Assembly (NCBI GenBank): GCA_025331125.1
Contig: JAOALB010000034.1
Location: 186,001-250,000, forward strand
Source: Mycogone perniciosa
Taxonomy: Eukaryota; Ascomycota; Sordariomycetes; Hypocreales; Hypocreaceae
DNA length: 64,000 bases
Reading direction: 5' to 3'
Shown here: piece after piece, positions 35,465 to 47,586 of the stretch
Layout of the letters: each line of letters starts with the position of its first letter
Numbering within the stretch: the first letter of the stretch is position 1
Notes under the pieces: model-generated
What the model saw: only the letters and a program-made list of their open reading frames with translations
Database searches by the model: none
Told to the model about the DNA's origin: nothing
Position numbers and translations under genes: made by a program

Positions 35465-35819
35465 ACGCTCTCGTTTTCGAGCACCGAGAGCCGACTGCAA
35501 CAGAAAAAAGTCGCTCAATCTCATCTTATCCGCAGGTTCCCGCGCGTGTCTCTGTGGAAATGTTTTATTAGGTGAGATACTGCAGGCCTGACTGGCTGTC
35601 TGGTCCACTGTGGACACCCATCAATACGGATCAGCGATCTTGGCGCGCATGCAACGCGACTGATTCGGCACTTTCCGTCTCCACGCTCTGAGTTCTCAGC
35701 CTTGTCACGCCTTGTCCTCCTGACCGTCAGCCTTTCCTTTCCTTTGTCGTCCCTGTTTGTCTCGCTACCCCCGATCAATCATCGTCAATCAGCCTTCCTC
35801 CACCATACGTCAATCCGCC

Positions 35820-36574
35820 ATGGCCGTCGAAAAGGTCGTTTCCGAGCCGACGCTGGCCGCCGTGCTCCAAATCTCCGACCAAGCTCGCGACCAGGCACAC
35901 GCCTTGCTTCAGCTCGCTGACCAAACAGCAGACGGTCGCGCATCCGCCGAAACCCAGGCCGAGATCGCAAAGCAGCAGAAGCACCTCTTTACCAACATCT
36001 CCCATCTGCGCGGCCTCCATCGAAATGCATGTCTGTCTGCTCGCGAGACCAAGTCTTTGACCGCCGAGGCCCGTCAGGAAGTCGACCGACTCCATCTTCA
36101 GCTGCAAAATCTCTACTACGAGCAGCGCCATCTTCAGGGCGAAATCACCGCTTGCGAGTCCTATGAGTGAGTTCCTCCCGCGCACCTCTCTCTGACTCAT
36201 ATCGGGACTGATTCGTGCTTCTCCTCTAGCCACAAGTATCAACAACTGCCTCTCATCCCCATCGAGGACTTCCTCACTCAGCATCCTGAGCATATTGATG
36301 CCGACGAAAACACTCTCATGTTTGCACGGATTGAACACGAGCGGGAAGAGCGTGAGGCACTAGAGCAGCGTCGCCAGGAGCTGTTGAAGAGGAAACAGAA
36401 GCTCATTGCAGAAAACAAGAGGAGAAAAGATGATTTGGCCAACTTGGACCAGGATCTAGAGAAATTCATAGATGTTTGTTTTGCCTTCGTCTCTGCACAT
36501 CCCCCAAAACCGTCTTCTCACATATCCTGCAGGCCGCGAAACCTATCCTGGAGCTATTTGAAAAGGCACCATGA
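35820..36574 (+). CDS. THO complex subunit 5 (THOC5/FMIP-like), 210 aa
   Basis: Exons 35820-36166, 36230-36473 and 36533-36574 join in frame (ACESYDHKYQQLPLIPIEDF and KFIDAAKPILELFEKAP). The protein is almost entirely helical coiled coil: EARQEVDRLHLQLQNLYYEQ followed by HLQGEITACESYDHKYQQL is the THOC5/Fms-interacting-protein pattern. The second coiled coil has REEREALEQRRQELLKRKQK. THO binds nascent transcripts and couples transcription elongation to mRNA export. Fungal versions are short and comprise only the N-terminal coiled-coil part of the animal protein, which fits 210 residues. The last exon is only 14 codons including stop, easy to miss. Confidence 0.85.
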
Positions 36575-37356
36575 ACCATCACCGCCATGGAAAGAATCCT
36601 CTGCATTCACCCTGTCTCCAACATGACAGACATGCGGTTAGAACGATGAATACTTTCGGTCCCAAAGTAGCGCGAAGCTCAGAACGACAACTCCAAGACG
36701 GCATCCATACAGGATCTACAGGCCTTTGGAAGTTCCCATCGAACAAGAAATAAGCACTATTTATGCATCCTGCAACACGGGTGATTGCTGGTGAACAGAG
36801 TCAAGACCGGGGGATAATACGTGAGACTGATCTAGGGAAGAAAGCTTTCCTTTTCTAACAAGATGATTCGACCTCTCATGAGAGCTCTCCGAGCTGAAAG
36901 ATTAGAACTATACGACAGCGGGACGGCCGGTGATCCTACATCTGAAGACTCTAGTTGATAGGGCGACTCTAGAATATGTAAAGCTCTCACGTCAACGCGT
37001 ACTGGTGCTATCCTCGAGTACCTAGGTAACTGACCTAATAGCGGGAAACAAAATACATTTCAAATCCGCAACTGCTCCGAATATCATCCATCCATAAGAG
37101 TAATTTGATAAAAGCATTGATAGATCCTATTGTAACATTGAAAACGTAAGTGTACATAATACTACTACTAACGTACACGCGCGATTGTGTGCGAAAAAAA
37201 CCACCGGAATTCCAAATGTGTTGCGTGGCAGGCAACTGTGCTCGAACCTCCCCGATTACAGCCATCATGAAATAAAAACTCGACTCCCGATCTTGTCCAG
37301 GGATGCAAGTTGGCTAGCTGCTCAGTCTTTCCCTGCCAGTGTAAGCATAACCAAGT
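36575..37356. other. Convergent intergenic region
   Basis: 782 bp between the 3' ends of the THOC5 and ARS2 genes. It contains one TACCTAGGTA palindrome (37019-37028) and no supported gene. Confidence 0.5.
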
Positions 37357-40072
37357 CTAGTAGTTGAGCTCGCCACCCCCGCTTCCGCCCCCAGAGACAT
37401 TGTCCAGATCCTCATAGCTCTTCAAGCTGCGGCCTTGCACGGCTTCACGAGGACCCGCACCTGCTCCGCCAGCCCCGTCTCCCCATCGCGATCCACCATT
37501 TCGGTTTCGCCCACCACCTCCATCCCATCGATTCCCTCCGCGACGATCGTACGGTCCAGAGCGATGTTGACCACGCCCACTAGACATGCCGCCACGGCGA
37601 ACTGGTCCTCCAGAACGATCATCGCCTGTCGGGTTCCAACCGTTCGCTTGCATACCCGCAAACAAGGGGGGGAAACCACCTGGAGCCATTGGGAATCCCG
37701 GCATACCCATCATGCCATTCATAGAAAAATTCTGCAAATTAAACCCGCGAGGAGTCCCTGACGTCGACTGGCCGTTGGCAGGGGGGAAGTGGCCGTTGGA
37801 GTTGGCATCGGTTCGCGAAGGGGCAATGTGTGCTGGGTCCATCACGTATGCGTTAATAAGCTCAAACTGCATGTCGAGTTAGTCGCAAAATCTACCAGAA
37901 TCATTCACAATTCATCATACCTCTTGCCTCAGAGCATCGAGCCACTCAGTGTGCCTCTTCTCCACGTGCTTCTTCCAGAAGTGTTCTTCCTTGAAAAGCT
38001 TGGTGCATTCTGGCACTTTGCATCTCCACTTATGCTCGTCCTCTTGTTTGACATATTTGAGAAGCTCTTCATCGACTGCCTCATCAACGGGTCGTCCGCC
38101 AAGCCTGCGTATGTCCGCTGTGTCGGGTTCCAAGATCTGCATCAGCTTGTCCTCAAACGTCTTGACCCAGTTGTAAGCCCGGAGAAGTTGCTGCTCAGTC
38201 TTAGAAGAGGTATTACGAAACTTCTTTTCCCCATCAATAGGCTCCGCATCAATATCATCGCTCATTTCACTGCGTTTCTTGTCTGGAAAGGGCTCTCCAT
38301 GGGCACTCGCTCTTGCCACAGCTCGAGCAGATGATGACAAAGTACTCCGAGGGCGACGAAGATGGCCACCAGCGCACTTTCGTGTCAACTCGTGGACCGA
38401 ATCGCTCTCGAAAACGCAGAAGAAGCAGAAGTTGAAGACTCGACGTAGGTATTCAATCAAGAGGTCAAGCTGCTTCTTCTTGACAAGAAGGTATTCATCA
38501 TCGGCCTCTTCATCATCGATAGCCCCCTCTTCCTCTTCTTCCTCTTCCTCATGTTTCACATAGTCGTCCTCGTCCATCGCCTCATCCATTGCAGGCTCTT
38601 TTTTGATCTTTTTGGCTGGGGTGGGAGGGATGGCAGGCTGTAGACGGCCAGCATTCTTGAGGTCCTCGACCTTCTCCTCGACCTTCAAAATAGCTTGGAA
38701 GTCTGACCCGAAATCTTCTTCGTATTTGTTGACCAAGCGCTGGACCAAGCGCAAATCCTTCTCAATTCGCTCTGGAGCAGAAAACAAGTCCCAAAGCGCC
38801 TTCTTTCTAGGATGCACTGGCGGGTTATGGACTCCGACATGGCAAACAAAATCGCCACGGGCCTCATCTTTGACAGTCTTACCATTGACAGCTTCAAGGG
38901 CCTGCTCTGCGGTTGATACCAGTGGTGGGGGTGACTTTATCGGCTCATCACCATCCTCATCCTTAGGGTGAGCACGATCCATTGGAGGAGCAACATCGGA
39001 AGACGGGTGTAGCATGACCCAACCAATGCGATGGTATCGCTTGCTGGGGTTTGGATCAGAGAGAGAGAGCCATTTGAAACCGCCGTCTGCTTCGCCAAGA
39101 TGTTCCTTGCAAAATGCTTCCAGGTTTTGTCGGCTGACATGGGGCGCAATGGTCTTGATAAGCAAGGTGGGTTGAAACTGGTTCTCGTCGCGAACATCCG
39201 TGCCATTGGCAGGGATCAGGTCCCCAACACCCAAAATTTCGTTGGCTGCTGTCGCCTCACCTTCCTCCTTCTCGACAACACCACCAGCGCCGTTACTCTC
39301 GCTTTTCGGAAGTCCTTCGAGGGAGAGGTCATCAAAAGTGCCTGATTCGAGATCATGCTCCCATTGACTGTATGCACCTCGTCGAAACTCATTGAGTTTA
39401 GCCTTGAACTCATCCCGGATTTCTGGAACATATCTCTCTCTAAACCATTGCTCCTTCTTATGTTCTGAAACAAAGGATCTGGCCATCTTAGCCTGAAGTT
39501 CTTCCTTATATGCGTCATACGCCACTTGAATCTTGGCCTTCTCCTTTTCACGATCCTCTGGACCTCGAGGTCTTTCAGGCTCCCGCCTTCGTCCAGTCCG
39601 GGCGCGTTCCTTTTCCTCTTTAATTTTCTCGTTCATTCTCCACCACTCGCCGAAATAAGAGAAGCCAACCTGATATGGGAGTCGAGTAGGGTCTGTAAGA
39701 GGATTCACAGCAACACCAGAAGACGCGTTATTGTCCTGACCAGGGACGTAGCGGTCAATGTTTGCAGGAGGTGAGTTTATACGACGTCGGTCATCTCTAT
39801 CTCGATCATCTCGGCGAGATCGGGGTTCGTAGCGATCGACGGGGCCAGGTGAACGGGAGCGCCGACGATCGCGGCGCTCATTCCCTGCGAGATCCTGTTA
39901 GCTCTCGATGCGCCATATGGTGAACCGAAAGAACGCGCTAGAACATACCAGGAGATCTGCCACGATAAAAGCTATCATTTCGGTCTTCTCGCGTCCTTGA
40001 ATCATCGCGGTTCCATGTTCTCTCATTTGGAGACCGGGCTGATGAATCTCGATATGATGTGTAGGAGTCCAT
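37357..40072 (-). CDS. ARS2/SERRATE homologue, 865 aa
   Basis: Minus-strand exons are 40072-39949, 39884-37921 and 37866-37357. The start MDSYTSYRDSSARSPNERTW opens an Arg/Asp/Ser-rich region; the conserved N-terminal block follows (NPLTDPTRLPYQVGFSYFGE, the DUF3546/SERRATE region). Then come an RRM-like middle, an acidic Glu run (HEEEEEEEEGA), a helical core, and the single C2H2 zinc finger (CKVPECTKLFKEEHFWKKH). The C-terminal exon is Gly/Arg/Asn-rich with RGG-like repeats. ARS2 links the nuclear cap-binding complex to RNA 3'-end processing, small-RNA biogenesis and export or degradation; S. pombe Pir2 is a fungal example. The 54-bp second intron interrupts the sequence right after the zinc finger. 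The gene is divergent from the Moco sulfurase gene. Confidence 0.92.
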
Positions 40073-41145
40073 GCTGGCTGCTTCAGTAGCGTGGAATCAC
40101 AACGGACTTTTAGCTTCAGGCTTTCAACTTCAGATTGGCGTATCGCTCAAGATTCGCCGCACATCAGAAGCAAGTGTCGCCTTCCTTGACGATCTGGCTG
40201 AAGGCGCGGCCTAATGGATGGCGACACAACGGCGGTTAGAGAAGACATTCTGACCAAGGTTCGTTCAAATAAATGTGAAAGTAGAAGTAGAAGGGGAGGA
40301 AAACAAAAGGAGTATGGCAGAGAATAGTGCCCAATGGAAGTACTAGTATAGCTTCGGCACGTAGGCTGGAGGGAGGAGACAGAGCATGGACGACTGATGG
40401 TCGAGCTGGAGGAAAAGGGCGATGGAACGGGGAGAGAAGAACAAGGCGGAAAGGAGGACAGGATTGACGATGAAGGAACGGGGCAACAAAGGCAAATGAA
40501 CGTGGTAAGAAGAGGATAACGAACTGAGTCAATAAATGCCAATCCGATGATAGCGATTGCGCGACTGCGTGCTGATGCGCCTGAAGGACAACGGCATGGG
40601 AAAGAAAGGAAGAGATCAAGAGGCGAGGTTGGAGGAGGCTGAAAGACATCCTAGGTGGAGCCGTAAGCAGCCGCGCCTGTTTTGGGTGGAACGCGTGTGG
40701 CGGCCTGTGGCGGCCTGTGGGTAGGGATTATCAACTCACACTGTCTATTGTGTGTAGAGCATTAGTGCGTATACAGTGGCAGTAAGTCTCGCAAACTGTA
40801 GGCTGCATCGGGCTCTTGCAGCCAGTGAGAGAGTCCCAATGTACTCTCTCCACCATAACTGGAGGGTGGCGATCTCCGGCCATACGGACCCAACCGACAA
40901 CGCCTGACGATTACGAACGTCCCGCCAAACTGCCATCACCCAATAACTTTATATCCCGACTCCATCTGCATTCGAAACGACTGGCCGGATGCGCTGTGCT
41001 TTCATATGATGACACTTCAAAGCTCGTCGTGTCTGGCACCCGAGGACAGACGTCCAGACGGTTGAAAGTTGTATTGGCTGACATCATTACTACTTCGCCC
41101 TGATTCTCCTCCTCTCATTTCCCTCACACGGGCCTATTCGATAAA
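40073..41145. promoter_or_regulatory. Bidirectional promoter region (ARS2 / Moco sulfurase)
   Basis: 1.07 kb between divergent start codons. It holds a purine-rich stretch (40270-40470), a short direct repeat of TGGCGGCCTG around 40700-40720, and no complete GTAC-joint element. No independent gene is convincing. Confidence 0.5.
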
Positions 41146-43652
41146 ATGGCTAAATGTCACTATAATGAGGCCGTTGAGGGCTTCCGGGGTCAGGAATACG
41201 CAATGCTCAAAGGTAAATCCTTGTCTCGCAACATTGGGCTTCTAATTCTGAATAAAGTCCCGTCTCAGATTCCGTATATTTGGATCATGCCGGGTCTACA
41301 CTGTGCTCCAAGTCCTTGATGGACGCCTTCGCAACGGAAATGACGTCCGTTCTATACGGAAATCCGCACTCCGGATCCTGGCCATCGCAACTCTCCACCA
41401 CACGCATTGACGACATACGGCTACGTTTATTAGACTTCTTCGGGGCTGACCCTGCTCAGTACGACTTGGTATTTGTCGCAAACACCACTGCCGGCGTTAA
41501 ACTTGTGCTGGAGGGCATGAGGTCTATGCCTCAAGGCTACCGTCTTGCCTACCATGAAGCTTGCCACACTAGTTTAGTGGGTGCCAGAGAAGAAGCGCTT
41601 CGAAGTGTCTGCCTTGACGATGCTGGAGTGCATTCTTGGTTGAACGGCGAAACCCCTTTCAATATGCCATCCGATACGACGTCAGCGACATTGTTTGCCT
41701 ACTCTGCTCAGTCACATATGAATGGGAAGCGGTACCCTTTGTCATGGTCGAAGGAGCTAAAGGCAAAATTCTCGGATGCTTCATCTCCGACATTCACCCT
41801 GCTGGACGCGGCCTCATTTAGTGCCACCTCCAAGCTCGAATTGGCGGACCCTAGACTTGCTCCAGATTTCGTTGTCTTGAGTCTTTACAAAATCTTCGGT
41901 TTCCCTGATCTTGGCGCCTTGATTATCCGACGCTCTAGTGGCTGTGTCTTTGACAATCGGAAATATTTTGGCGGTGGCACTGTGGACATGGTGGTCTGTG
42001 GAACAGAACAGTGGCATGTCCGAAAATCCCGTTCCCTTCACGAGCGTCTGGAAGACGGCACTCTTCCATTTCATAGCATCATGGCTATCGATATAGCATT
42101 AAAGAATAATCAGAGGCTCTTCGGCTCCATGGACCAAATCAGCTCCCACACCTCTTACCTCACTCGGCAGTTAGTTCAGGGGCTCCGTGACTTGAGACAT
42201 GGGAATGGCAACCCTGTTTGCAGCATGTACACAGAAATTACTGAAGGGGGGTCTTTGCTTGACATCGGACCAATAGTGTCCTTCAACATAAAGGACAGCA
42301 AAGGCGCCTGGATCCGCCTTGCAGAGTTTGAGAAGCTAGCAATGTTGAAACTAATGCATGTCCGAACAGGAGGACTGTGCAGCCCAGCAGGAATAGCTTC
42401 GGCCCTTGACTTGCAGCCATGGGAAATGAGAAGAAACCTTTCTGCTGGATTTCGTTGTGGAGAGGACACAGGTGTTTCATCTGTCAAACCTGCAGGCGTC
42501 ATCCGTGCTAGTCTTGGGGCGATGAGTACCAAGTCTGATGTTCATCGATTCATTGAATTTGTTGAAGAGTTTTTTGTCGAGAAAGATACACAGCCAACGG
42601 AGTCCATTATCACATCAAGCAATCCTCACACTTCGTCAAGTCTCCGGGTGAAGACCATTACTGTTTATCCAATAAAGAGCTGCGGAGGTTTCGTTATTCA
42701 AGCGGGAATCCAGTGGGAAGTGCGGTCGGAAGGGCTGGCATGGGATCGTGAATGGTGCTTGATTCACCAAGGGTCTGGGCAAGCTCTGAGCCAAAAACGC
42801 TACCCCAAGATGGCTTTATTGAAACCATCTCTATGTTTTGGCAAAGACATCTTGCGCGTGGAATATCGCGGAGACAAGTTGGGGAAACCGTACGTTGATA
42901 TACCGTTGTCGACCAAGTCATCTCTGTTCAATTTGGACTTTCGTCAGACATGCTCGCGTGTCTGTGGTGAAGAAATCTCAGCCCAGTCTTACCTTTCCGC
43001 AGAAATCAATGATTTCTTTACTGACGCACTTGGGGTGCCATGCAAATTGGCAAGGTTTCCGCCCGGGGGGCGTGGTCTCAGCAGCCGGTCTTCCAAGGCT
43101 CGGATACAGAAGCACCAGCAGCCAGATAAACTCCCGTATCCTGGGTCATTCCCGGACATGCCTTCTCCCCCAGATTCAGACTCCGAACAACAACATCAAC
43201 CAGGGAAGATACTTCTTTCCAATGAAAGTCCGATTCTCATGATTCATACATCAAGTCTAGCAACTCTAAACAAGGATATTATAAACAGAGGCGGCATTGC
43301 GGTCGTGGAGTCGGTTTTCAGAGCCAACATCGTCATTGAAAACTCCCCGGGGGAGGAAACGCAGCTAGCGTATTCCGAAGATTCGTGGAAGACATTGCGC
43401 ATCGGTAGCCAGCATTTCAGGCTCCTTGGAGCTTGTCAGAGATGTCAAATGGTGTGTGTGAACCAAGAGACAGGAGAAAGAAAGCAAGAACCATTCGTTA
43501 CGTTGGCCAAGACGAGAAGGTTTAATGGCAAGGTTTACTTTGGCGCTCATATGCAACACGAGGCGAGGAGCAAACAAAACAGCTCCAAGGCTGTACATCC
43601 CACCATACAGGTCGGCGATTCAGTGTTGATCGATGCGCAGGATAGCAATTAG
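41146..43652 (+). CDS. hxB: Molybdenum cofactor sulfurase (HxB/MOCOS type), 816 aa
   Basis: Exons 41146-41212 and 41269-43652 (junction MLKDSVYLDHAGSTL). The N-terminal part (residues 1-430) is a class V aminotransferase/NifS-like cysteine desulfurase; the PLP lysine is expected at K230 in LSLYKIFGFPDLG. The probable persulfide cysteine is C393 in HVRTGGLCSPAGIA. The C-terminal part (about 480-815) is a MOSC domain, with the beta-barrel start TVYPIKSCGG and the Cys-containing LGACQRCQMVCVNQETGE. The enzyme replaces a Mo=O by Mo=S, activating xanthine dehydrogenase and aldehyde oxidase. In A. nidulans the orthologue is hxB. Length and domain order match the family. Confidence 0.93.
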
Positions 43653-45024
43653 CGGAATCATGGCTAAATTGGAGTGTCTATCAGGCTTTAATTGAGCAGC
43701 GAGCCAAATCGTTGCAAAACGCAATGTGTTTCATCTCACTTTACAGCCTGTCCCCGCAGAAGGACGTGAGCGAAAATCTAATTCATACCTGTCATCTGTC
43801 CCACGGAAGTCAAACCATGACATTTCTTTTTCTATGATACTACAATATCCAGAGAGTTTTCTGGTGCGTAATCATACGGAATATTTGCGAGCACATTCGT
43901 TGGGTTAAGAACGAACTTCCACATATGAGACATGAGAGACACTGTTTCGGAATGCAGCTGCTAAATGATCGTCACTCCCCTACCGTGTGTACAATGCTAA
44001 TTAGGACAAGCCCATCAACGATGATGCTGTACCTAAGTTATTTTTTACTTGCAGTTCATTTAAATGACGGTAGCATTCAACGAATGCGGATGTTCACATG
44101 GCTGTGACGCGTATAGGCGCAGCACCACCCAATATCATGATGGAGTCATCGGATGTCCAACCTCTCTCCCTTTACAAGGGCACTGCTTAGTCCCAAGAAT
44201 AATCCTGTTTGAAATGCACATTTATCGGATCGCGATGTCTCCCGTGTGGTCAGGGTTTGGAAGTGCATTCCTAACAGCGGCACATCACACATTCCGTTCG
44301 ATTGTCTTACTACCCTCTCACCACAGATAAGTCCATTGTTGCGATTCAAGATTAGCCACTACTGCTTGGTTTGCTCTATTTTCAGACAATACACTTACTA
44401 TTATACCTTGTTCATGCCATTCACGTAAGGTTGTCTAAATCACGAGACAATGTCCAGCCATGTATGCAGCAGCAGTCCATGGTTTTGCCAGTCAAGCTCT
44501 AACAGAGCTTCCTCAAGGCATGTATTTCATTGCAAGGCATGGCTCTACTTGCAAAACCAGCCCCCACTGAGTTACAGTGACGAGATCACAATCCAAATTC
44601 TCGTATTGCGTATCATCAGCCACGTCGCCATGATACACACCTATACGCGTTCCTCTCAACTGCAATTAAGCGCGTCCTTTGCAGCCATCAGCCCTCACTC
44701 CACATATGTGATTGTCAACTTACTTGTCAAGTTAGGATCAAACCCAAGTGTCTTAACCTTACCACAAGATGGCCCCATTGTTCAGTGCCAGCTGTATGGA
44801 TATAAAAGGCTCAAGACATCCTTTGTCTTGCTTGAATCATTTTGAACATCCTCGAACACCTATCCTAATTAGGAATCCTTTTTGGGGCACTCTCTGTTGG
44901 CTATACTCTCTTGGACATTACATCCTGCTCTGTACGGTCCATCTAAACGTACTCTGCCTTGAGCATCCTGTCTTGGGTATCCGGTCTTGAGTATCCCATC
45001 TCATCCCACCTTCCTGAGAACAAG
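43653..45024. promoter_or_regulatory. Intergenic region and chitinase promoter with TATA box
   Basis: 1.4 kb between the sulfurase and chitinase genes. TATAAAAG at 44801-44808 lies 217 bp before the chitinase start and is a good TATA candidate. A 14-bp tandem repeat sits in the presumed leader. An ATG-started frame of 131 codons at 44450-44845 has no protein-like features and is not called. Confidence 0.6.
44958..44996. repeat. 14-bp tandem repeat in the chitinase leader
   Basis: Nearly three copies of CTTGRGYATCCNGT (CTTGAGCATCCTGT, CTTGGGTATCCGGT, CTTGAGTATCC), ending 28 bp before the start codon and probably within the 5'UTR. Confidence 0.85.
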
Positions 45025-46517
45025 ATGGTCAAGTTCTTCGTCGTGGTTCTGTCTCTTCTGGTGTCGGCTGTCCTGTCAGCCCCGGTGGCTACTGTTCTAG
45101 GCCCTACAGCGTGTGATGTCGCAACGACATCCTCACTGTCGGCAACAGTACCGTCCGGAACAACAACAGTGTCTGTGGATCAAAACTCCACGGGACATAG
45201 CTTTTACTCTCCGCCATCGAGCTCATCGCCCGGAAGTAAGGTCCATAAAAATATACTCTACTTCGCCGAGTGGTATGTTATGGATAGATTTCCTGTTCTA
45301 CCATGGAACCATACTGACAGCTCTAGGTCCGTTTATCACAATGGGTCAATGAAGCTTCATGAGATCCCAGGCGACCAGGTTACGCACCTTTTGTATGCAT
45401 TCGCCGGCATTGCGCCGGACGGATCAGTGTAAGTTTCGTAACACAGCATAATCCGATTAAACATGACTAACAGTATCAAAGTATCCCGTTCGACAAGAAT
45501 GCCGATGTGGGAAGCCATCTGCCAGCTGGATCCGAAACCACCACCGCTTACGGCGCAGTCGAGCAGGTGTACCGCCTAAAGAAGAAAAACCGGCACATGA
45601 AGACTTTGTTGTCCATTGGCGGCTATTCTACTTCAGCGGAGGGAAAGTTCAAACCTGCTACGAGCACCGCCGAGGGTCGGCGTCGGTTTGCCTCGAGTGC
45701 CGTCAAACTTCTTGCGGACTGGGGATTTGATGGCCTCGATATTGACTGGGAGTACCCGGCGAACAGTAAAGAGGCGAACGAATACGTTCTTCTGCTCAAG
45801 GAATGTCGAGAGGCACTGGACAATTACGCCAAGGAAAATGAACAAGATTACCACTATCTTCTCACGGCGGCAGTTTCAGCAGGTGCCGATCACTACAATG
45901 TCCAGGACTTTAAGGGAATGGACGAGTATCTCGACTCCTGGCATCTCATGGCTTATGACTACGCTGGTGGATGGGACAAGGATTCTGGATCCCAGTCTAA
46001 TGTCTATCCTGACCCTGGCAACCTGAAGAGCACCAAGTCCAACACGAACCAGGCTGTGGAGGACTACATGAAGGCGGGGATTTCCCCCGGTAAATTGGTC
46101 CTCGGCGTACCACTCTATGGGCGCGCCTTCCAGAACACGGAGGGCCTCGGTGAGCCGTTCGAAGGCGTGGGGTCAGGTTCTCGCGAGCAGGGAATTTGGT
46201 CCTATCGCGATCTTCCCCGCCCTGGCTCTACAGTTCGTGTCGACGACAAAACCATCTCGGCGTATTCCTATGATCCAAACACCAAAGAGCTGATCTCGTT
46301 CGACAATGTCAAGACCGTGAACCTCAAGGCCAAGTATCTCATGGAGAAAGGCCTTGGCGGTGCTCTCTTCTGGGAGGCTTCAGGTGATAAGCTTGGGGAG
46401 AAGAGCCTGGTTCGGACGATGGCGAATGCCATGGGCAACTTGGACGACTCGATGAACATGCTCGACTACCCCAACAGTCGGTATGTCAACATCAAGCACG
46501 GTATGCCCGACATGTGA
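45025..46517 (+). CDS. Secreted GH18 chitinase, 461 aa
   Basis: Exons 45025-45272, 45327-45428 and 45482-46517. The start MVKFFVVVLSLLVSAVLSAP is a signal peptide with cleavage probably after residue 18. A Ser/Thr-rich propeptide-like segment of about 50 residues follows, then the GH18 barrel from HKNILYFAEWSVYH. It has SIGGYS, the catalytic DGLDIDWE motif with the proton-donor Glu at 207, and the late-barrel motif GGALFWEASGD. There is no C-terminal chitin-binding domain or GPI signal. It resembles the subgroup A fungal chitinases (Trichoderma chit42/Aspergillus chiB type), which act on wall chitin during autolysis or growth. Intron 2 has two plausible splice pairs, giving either DGSVIPF or DGSYQSIPF; the former is used here. 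Confidence 0.92.
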
Positions 46518-47586
46518 TGTCGATGGCAACTGGCTTGGCCCACCAGCCGTGGTACTGTTTGATGAGTTTATGAAGTGTTGATATTTTTACGAAGTTACGA
46601 AAGGGTTCTGAAAGTTTGGAGTTTGGGTTTATACTTGTTGGTTTCTTTGTACATGAGAATTTGATATCCGATTACAATTTTTAACGAGTATGGGCTGGAG
46701 TTTGGAATTTTGATATTACATAGACAAGGTCGACATTTCGTGGACAACCAAAACTTCATAGCGAGCTTAATCGCTGGCGCTGCCGATAAGGCCAACTGGG
46801 AGCAATTTCGTGCTAATAGATGTCATGTCCTAGGACCAGATGCAAAGCCAAGCAAGGCCTTCACTTGCCCCGTCTCAGAATGGCTGCCACTCTCATCACG
46901 CACATGGCAACAAGCACTAGAGCAAAAGCTCTCTCAATCTTGTTGCATTTTTGCGTAATGGTTTCTTTGTTCTTACTGGCTTGCTAAAGGATTTGAACAT
47001 CAGTGATAACAAGCTCAGCACATTGCCTAGATATATATTCTTTCGGGATATTGTCAACAATCATTTCATTCGGAGGAGCAGACGTCACAACACTCATGTT
47101 TGATATCAGTTTCAAGGAATAGAGTAGTAGTCAAAGAAAGGGACAGAGGGCGGCTTGGAGCTGTTGTCGATGTAGCATTGACACAGTGAGCCTCAGGGGA
47201 AACCTCGCGATTAAGAGTCTCACAGACAGGCATCGTACACAAGATACGGTCCAAGTAGTCTAGACATCAGAGTTTGCATGCCTTGGGCCTTATTAAGGAA
47301 GCCGAATCCCAGTGATAGTCTACCCACGTTCCTAGAATACAAGCTGAAAAAACGAGAACGAAGGAGTGATACCAAAACACCACCATCTGCTAGACCTGCA
47401 ATAAGCAGATGCCACGCCATTATCCATCTTGCAACACCTTTGGCCTGTCCATATTTTCCCCATCAAGATTCCCGTATCCGCCTCAACTTGGAGATCAAAC
47501 TAACTGCCATCAAGTGCTATGAAGCGCTCATCTGCTCTTGAAACCCATCACCGTTTATACCTTTCCCCAAAGATATGTGGATGTTC
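46518..47586. other. Convergent intergenic region
   Basis: 1.07 kb between the chitinase and Ssr4-type genes. No convincing gene; the open frames lack ATG starts or family motifs. Confidence 0.5.

Larger units (their letters stand above)
34794..35819. promoter_or_regulatory. Bidirectional promoter region (Izh3-type / THOC5) dense in GTAC-joint elements
   Basis: The 1,026 bp between two divergent start codons must contain both promoters. It has among the densest sets of the short element in the window: 35065-35081, 35126-35134, around 35155-35170, 35179-35194, 35330-35348 and 35448-35464. AT-rich sequence (TATTTATTTATTAT) at 35300-35315 lies in the middle. No open frame is supported. Confidence 0.7.

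Noticed and set aside
44450..44845. ATG-started 131-codon frame upstream of the chitinase
   Set aside because: Composition is not protein-like, there is no family motif, and it overlaps the TATA box at 44801.
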